Of a stretch of DNA of 64,000 bases, positions 60,548-64,000 are shown one piece after another. The notes under the pieces are model-generated. The model was not told where the DNA came from, made no database searches, and worked only from the letters and a program-made list of their open reading frames with translations. This DNA is from Pseudomonadota bacterium (GTDB lineage Bacteria; Pseudomonadota; Gammaproteobacteria; Xanthomonadales; Xanthomonadaceae), in assembly GCA_018242445.1 (NCBI GenBank), contig JAFEBW010000039.1:40098-104097 (forward strand). The letters are read 5' to 3'. The first letter of the stretch is position 1. Each line of letters begins with the position of its first letter. A program made the position numbers and the translations under genes.

Positions 60548-61447
60548 ATGTCCCTGATCGCCACCCCGACCGCCTTGACCGCGCACGCGGATCGCATCGC
60601 CGACGCGATGCCATCGCCTGCCACGACCGCCTTCATCGGCGGCGGCAACGTCGCCCGCAGCATGCTCGGCGGGCTGGTGGCGCGCGGCACGCCGGCGGCG
60701 CGGTTGCGTGTGTCCGAACCGGATGCAGGCCTGCGCGCGGCACTGGCGCACGACTTCGGCGTGGGCGCGCACGCTGCCAACCAGGACGCGGCAGCAGGCG
60801 CCGACGTGTGGGTGCTGGCGGTCAAACCGCAGATCCTGCGCGGGGTGTGCGTGGAACTGGCTGCGCTCGCCGCGCGCACCCGCCCGCTGGTGGTCACCCT
60901 GGCCGCCGGCATCCCCATCGCCGCGGTCGAGCGCTGGCTGACCTCGTCCAGCGCAGGCTCGCTGCCGATCGTGCGGGCGATGCCCAACACGCCTGCCCTG
61001 CTCGGCGCCAGCGCCACCGCGCTGTGCGCGAACGCCCACGTCTCCGATTCGCAGCGCGGGCAGGCGACGCGCCTGTTCGATGCGGTCGGCAGCGCGCGCT
61101 GGCTCGATGATGAAGGCTTGATGGACACCGTCACCGCCACCTCGGGCAGCGGCCCGGCCTATGTGTTCGCGCTGGTGGAGGCGATGCAGGCCGCCGCGAT
61201 CGCGCAGGGCCTGCCAGCCGACACCGCCCGCGCGCTGATCGCGCAAACCGTGCTCGGCGCGGGGCGCATGCTGGTCGAATCGGGCGAAGACGCCGCCACC
61301 CTGCGCCGCCGCGTGACCTCGCCCGGCGGGGTCACCGAGCAGGCGCTGCGCCGCTTCGCCGAAGGCGGCTTCGATGCGCTCGTCGCCCACGCCATCGCGG
61401 CGGCAACCGCACGCGGTGCCGAACTGGCGGCCCAGTACGCGGATTGA
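60548..61447 (+). CDS. proC: Pyrroline-5-carboxylate reductase
   Basis: A 299-residue final enzyme of proline synthesis. The NADPH loop is FIGGGNVARSMLGGLVARG and the C-terminal signature TSPGGVTEQALRRFAEGGFD is intact. The start at 60548 (MSLIATPTAL) gives a 22-residue N-terminal extension beyond the Rossmann strand, longer than usual; a later start would also keep the fold. Confidence 0.95.
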   Translation: MSLIATPTALTAHADRIADAMPSPATTAFIGGGNVARSMLGGLVARGTPAARLRVSEPDAGLRAALAHDFGVGAHAANQDAAAGADVWVLAVKPQILRGVCVELAALAARTRPLVVTLAAGIPIAAVERWLTSSSAGSLPIVRAMPNTPALLGASATALCANAHVSDSQRGQATRLFDAVGSARWLDDEGLMDTVTATSGSGPAYVFALVEAMQAAAIAQGLPADTARALIAQTVLGAGRMLVESGEDAATLRRRVTSPGGVTEQALRRFAEGGFDALVAHAIAAATARGAELAAQYAD

Positions 61448-61476
61448 GGAAGCGCCGCACCGTCAGCGGTGCTGGC

Positions 61477-62265
61477 TCAATGCCGCGCCTGCCAGCCGCC
61501 GATGATGCGCGCCAATTCGCGCACGCCGTCGGTGAGCGCCGCCGGCCCGGGTTGCAGGATCAGCGGCGATTTGATTTCGTGCAGTTCGCCATCGCGCACC
61601 GCGGGAATGGCAACCCAGCCCGGGCGTGCCGCCACCCGCTCGGGGCGGAACTTCTTGCCGCACCACGAGCCGATGATGATGTCCGGCGCACGCCGCACCA
61701 CCTCCAGCGGATCTTCGAGAATGCGCTGCTTCGCCAGCGACTCCATCGCGCGCTCGGGAAAGAGATCTTCGCCGCCAGCGATGCGGATCAACTCGGCGAC
61801 CCAGCGGATCCCTGTGATCGGCGGCTCGTCCCACTCCTCGAAATAGACTTTCGGGCGCGGCTTGCCGGCCGCCTGCGCGGCGATGGCGTCGAGCCCGCAC
61901 GCCATCCCGTCGGCCAGCGCCTGCGCGCGCGCGCTCGCGCCGACCAGCGCGCCCAGGCGGCGGATGTAGTCGAGGATGCCCGCAACGCTGCGGTGGTTGC
62001 CGATCCACACCTCCACGCCGCGGCGGACCAGTTCGGCGGCGATGTCGGCCTGGATGTCGGAGAAACCGATCGCCATATCCGGCCGCAAGGCGAGGATCGC
62101 GTCGATCTTCGCCGAGGTGAAGGCGCTGACCTTGGGCTTCTCGCGCCGCGCCGCGGGCGGGCGCACGGTGAAGCCGGAGATGCCGACGATGCGCTGCTGC
62201 TCGCCGAGCAGGTACAGCGTCTCGGTCGGCTCCTCGGTCAGACAGACGATGCGTTGCGGCCCCAT
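61477..62265 (-). CDS. Cobalamin-type periplasmic-binding-fold protein without signal
   Basis: A 262-residue protein of the BtuF/FecB (Peripla_BP_2) fold: PQRIVCLTEEPTETLYLLGE, VSAFTSAKIDAILALRPDMAIGF, and a C-terminal lobe with APDIIIGSWCGKKF. BtuF-type proteins bind vitamin B12 or iron chelates for ABC import, but the start MGPQRIVCL at 62265 has no signal peptide and the upstream in-frame sequence is not a plausible one. No permease or ATPase gene is adjacent, and no cobalamin riboswitch is seen. It may be a cytoplasmic cobalamin-binding variant; role uncertain. Confidence 0.75.
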   Translation of the reverse strand: MGPQRIVCLTEEPTETLYLLGEQQRIVGISGFTVRPPAARREKPKVSAFTSAKIDAILALRPDMAIGFSDIQADIAAELVRRGVEVWIGNHRSVAGILDYIRRLGALVGASARAQALADGMACGLDAIAAQAAGKPRPKVYFEEWDEPPITGIRWVAELIRIAGGEDLFPERAMESLAKQRILEDPLEVVRRAPDIIIGSWCGKKFRPERVAARPGWVAIPAVRDGELHEIKSPLILQPGPAALTDGVRELARIIGGWQARH

Positions 62266-62517
62266 TTCCCACCTTCGCTGGATGCTTGCAGTTTCAAGCC
62301 GGCCGCCCATCATCCAGACGATGCCTGCCGGATCGCTGGTCGCTCGCGGGTTCGATGGATCATTCGGCGCGGCATTCTGGCACATCGTATGATCGCCACC
62401 GACGATGCAGGGCCGACCATCCGCACGCGCCGAACCCCGACAGGTCCACGGCGCGAACGTGGACGTGCGTCGACATGCTCTCCGAACGCCATCCTATCGA
62501 CCTCGTGGAGTTGCCGC

Positions 62518-63306
62518 ATGACGCCGCGCCTGATCACCATGCCGCACAGCCACTATTGCGAGAAGGCGCGCTGGGCGCTCGACTACTCGGGCATCGCGTA
62601 CATCGAGCAAGCCCATCCGCCGCTGCTGCACATGCTTGCGACGAAGCCGCGCGGCGGCCGCAGCGTTCCGGTGCTCGTGCACGACGGCGGAACCCTGATC
62701 GACAGCACCGACATCCTGCTGTATCTGGACGAACGCGGCGCAAATCTGTTTCCCCGCGACGAGAGGCTCCGCAACGACGCCCTGCAACTGGAAGACGACT
62801 TCGACAAAGTTCTCGGCCCGCATGCACGCCGCTGGGTCTATTCCCAATTGCTGCCGCATTCGCGCCTGCTGCTGAAGGTGATGACGCCAGGCGCTACCGT
62901 GCTGGAACGGATCGCGTATCCGGCCATGCTGCCGTTCGTCAAACGGTTGATACGCAAATCGCTGCGGATCACGCCGGCAAGCGCCGAGCGTTCGCTGGGT
63001 TTCGTCCACCAGACCTTCGCGCACGTCGAACAGCGTTTGCGCGATGGCCGCCCGTATCTGGTGGGCGAGCAATTCACGGGGGCCGACGTGACGTTCGCCG
63101 CGCTCGCCGCACCCGTGCTGTTGCCGCCGAAGTACGGTGGCTATATGCCCGGCTTGGACGAAGTGCCAGCGGCGATGCGCGAAGAAATCGTGCGTTTGCG
63201 CGCGACGGTCGCCGGGCACTTCGCACTGCGCCTGTTCGACGCGCATCGCGGCGCACCGCTACAGCCAGCGGAGCGTTCATCGCCACGAGCTTCCAACGCA
63301 ACCTGA
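62518..63306 (+). CDS. Glutathione S-transferase family protein
   Basis: A 262-residue GST-fold protein. The N-terminal thioredoxin-like domain has MPHSHYCEKARWALDYSGI with a CxxK in place of CxxC, and GGRSVPVLVHDGGTLIDSTDI (the cis-proline and Glu/Asp-Ser glutathione site) near residue 50. The helical domain includes RPYLVGEQFTGADVTFAAL. Start at 62518. It is divergent from the binding-protein gene across a 252-base gap. Substrate unknown. Confidence 0.85.
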   Translation: MTPRLITMPHSHYCEKARWALDYSGIAYIEQAHPPLLHMLATKPRGGRSVPVLVHDGGTLIDSTDILLYLDERGANLFPRDERLRNDALQLEDDFDKVLGPHARRWVYSQLLPHSRLLLKVMTPGATVLERIAYPAMLPFVKRLIRKSLRITPASAERSLGFVHQTFAHVEQRLRDGRPYLVGEQFTGADVTFAALAAPVLLPPKYGGYMPGLDEVPAAMREEIVRLRATVAGHFALRLFDAHRGAPLQPAERSSPRASNAT

Positions 63307-63319
63307 AGGCGTTCCCACG

Positions 63320-63727
63320 ATGCCGCACGCCACCAACGCCTACCCCTTCGAATGGAAGATTCTCGAGTTCGCCCGGTCGCTGTCGGCACGCGCGGCCGGG
63401 GGCGATGGCCAGCACGGCTTTCTCCTGACGCCCACGGCGCAGGGTGCGATGCAAACGCTGCGCCTGGATTGCCCTGACGGCTCGTGGCGGCCACTCGCCG
63501 AGGCACTGGATCGCGTCGAAACCGCTTACCTGCTGTACGATCCCTTCGAGCCCGACGAATACACCTTCCTGCGTTGGCAGCGCATCGAGCGTGCGACGAT
63601 GGAAGCTCTGGTCGGCTGCGCGTTCGAGGAAACCGACTTCCACCCCGCAGCCTGGCCGCACGTGAAACAGCCACGCGATGGACTTCCAACCCTGCAATTC
63701 CCGGCTTGCTGGGAAGTGATGTTTTGA
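63320..63727 (+). CDS. Hypothetical protein, 135 residues
   Basis: Begins MPHATNAYPFEWKILEFARS 13 bases after the GST stop, same strand. It contains LTPTAQGAMQTLRLDCPDGSW, VETAYLLYDPFEPDEYTFLRWQ and a Pro-rich end. No signal peptide or known motif. Possibly cotranscribed with the GST. Function unknown. Confidence 0.6.
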   Translation: MPHATNAYPFEWKILEFARSLSARAAGGDGQHGFLLTPTAQGAMQTLRLDCPDGSWRPLAEALDRVETAYLLYDPFEPDEYTFLRWQRIERATMEALVGCAFEETDFHPAAWPHVKQPRDGLPTLQFPACWEVMF

Positions 63728-63906
63728 GGCAATGGGTCGATGCCGGCCACGCGCGAACCGTGTTGCCGGCCCAATGCCACGATGGCGTGCTTGAACAACG
63801 CTTTCCAACGCGACTGCAGAGCCATTCCAACCGGACGCCCAAATCCGTTACTCATGGATCAGTAATTTGGGGGAACAGATTGAGAGCTGGCATTGTCCAT
63901 GCCTGC

Positions 63907-64000
63907 ATGAAAAGAGACGGTCGCGGGTTGGCGCACGAAACCCTGGAAGCCATGCGGTTCATTGCGCTGGAGCGGATGGCCGAGGGCGAGTCGCCGGCGG
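63907..64000 (+). mobile_element. IS630-family transposase, N-terminal fragment at window edge
   Basis: The open frame from the ATG at 63907 reads MKRDGRGLAHETLEAMRF then IALERMAEGESPA, which matches the start of IS630-type transposases (a helix-turn-helix DNA-binding region). It continues beyond the window. The AT-richer sequence CATGGATCAGTAATTTGGGG at 63853-63872 may belong to the left inverted repeat of the element. Confidence 0.75.

Noticed and set aside
61444..62517. A long N-terminal extension of the GST
   Set aside because: The open frame there is antisense to the binding-protein gene; GST domains start at MTPRLITMPH.
62266..62517. A cobalamin riboswitch upstream of the binding-protein gene
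   Set aside because: No B12-box-like or conserved stem arrangement was visible in the 252-base gap.

Overview
The window is a contiguous piece of chromosome from a high-GC gammaproteobacterium, most probably of the order Xanthomonadales/Lysobacterales. This rests on gene content and order: rpoE-rseA-htrA-lepA-lepB-DUF4845-rnc-era-recO, fimV-truA-trpF-trpB-trpA-accD, tpiA-secG-tRNA-Leu, a kynurenine-pathway cluster, and many short intergenic palindromes and heptamer arrays. Family or genus cannot be fixed from sequence alone. It is mostly housekeeping chromosome; no prophage, CRISPR array, rRNA or replication origin was seen. The only clear insertion sequence is the start of an IS630-type transposase at the right edge.

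Layout. 1-4.9 kb: the end of mutS, hslR, a stand-alone rplS with its own leader and terminator, and two tandem paralogues of an unrecognised receiver-like protein. 5-10.5 kb: a methyltransferase, a small acidic protein, an exported cyclophilin-like protein, a YdbL/YdbH pair of the envelope lipid-transport type, and a response regulator fused to an Hpt domain. 10.5-19.8 kb, all on the minus strand: the sigma-E module (rpoE, rseA, htrA) followed by lepA, lepB, a DUF4845 gene, rnc, era and recO. 20-22 kb: a fused beta-oxidation enzyme. 22-34 kb, minus strand: aroC, asd, fimV, truA, trpF, trpB, trpA, accD, glmM, and prmB. 34-39 kb: a SCO protein, phosphatidylserine decarboxylase and a large MalT/LuxR-type regulator. 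39-41 kb: tpiA, secG and tRNA-Leu(GAG).

41-56 kb, plus strand: a dehydrogenase, the helicase Lhr, a DUF885 peptidase, a HepT/MntA toxin-antitoxin pair, then ACMSD, kynU and kmo of tryptophan/3-hydroxyanthranilate breakdown, exonuclease I and a DUF2461 protein. A 368-base unit holding a GIY-YIG nuclease gene and bounded by near-perfect 27-base inverted palindromes sits exactly between kynU and kmo. The gap between ACMSD and kynU holds four related palindromes. This is the most mobile-looking structure in the window. 56-64 kb: tRNA-Thr(CGT), the pilus ATPases pilU and pilT, a small exported protein, yggS, proC, a cobalamin-type binding protein, a GST and a hypothetical gene, ending in the IS630 fragment.

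Repeats deserve as much attention as genes here. Four classes recur: (a) ATTCCCGC-type palindromes linked to the GIY-YIG gene, (b) CCTCTCCC-type palindromes, two of which have become coding sequence (the TrpF tail and an internal part of Lhr), (c) a roughly 75-base element around a CCGGTCATCCATGGCCGA core found three times, and (d) heptamer arrays placed in gaps between co-directional genes. Starts were chosen from family N-termini and visible ribosome-binding sites; no database search was possible.
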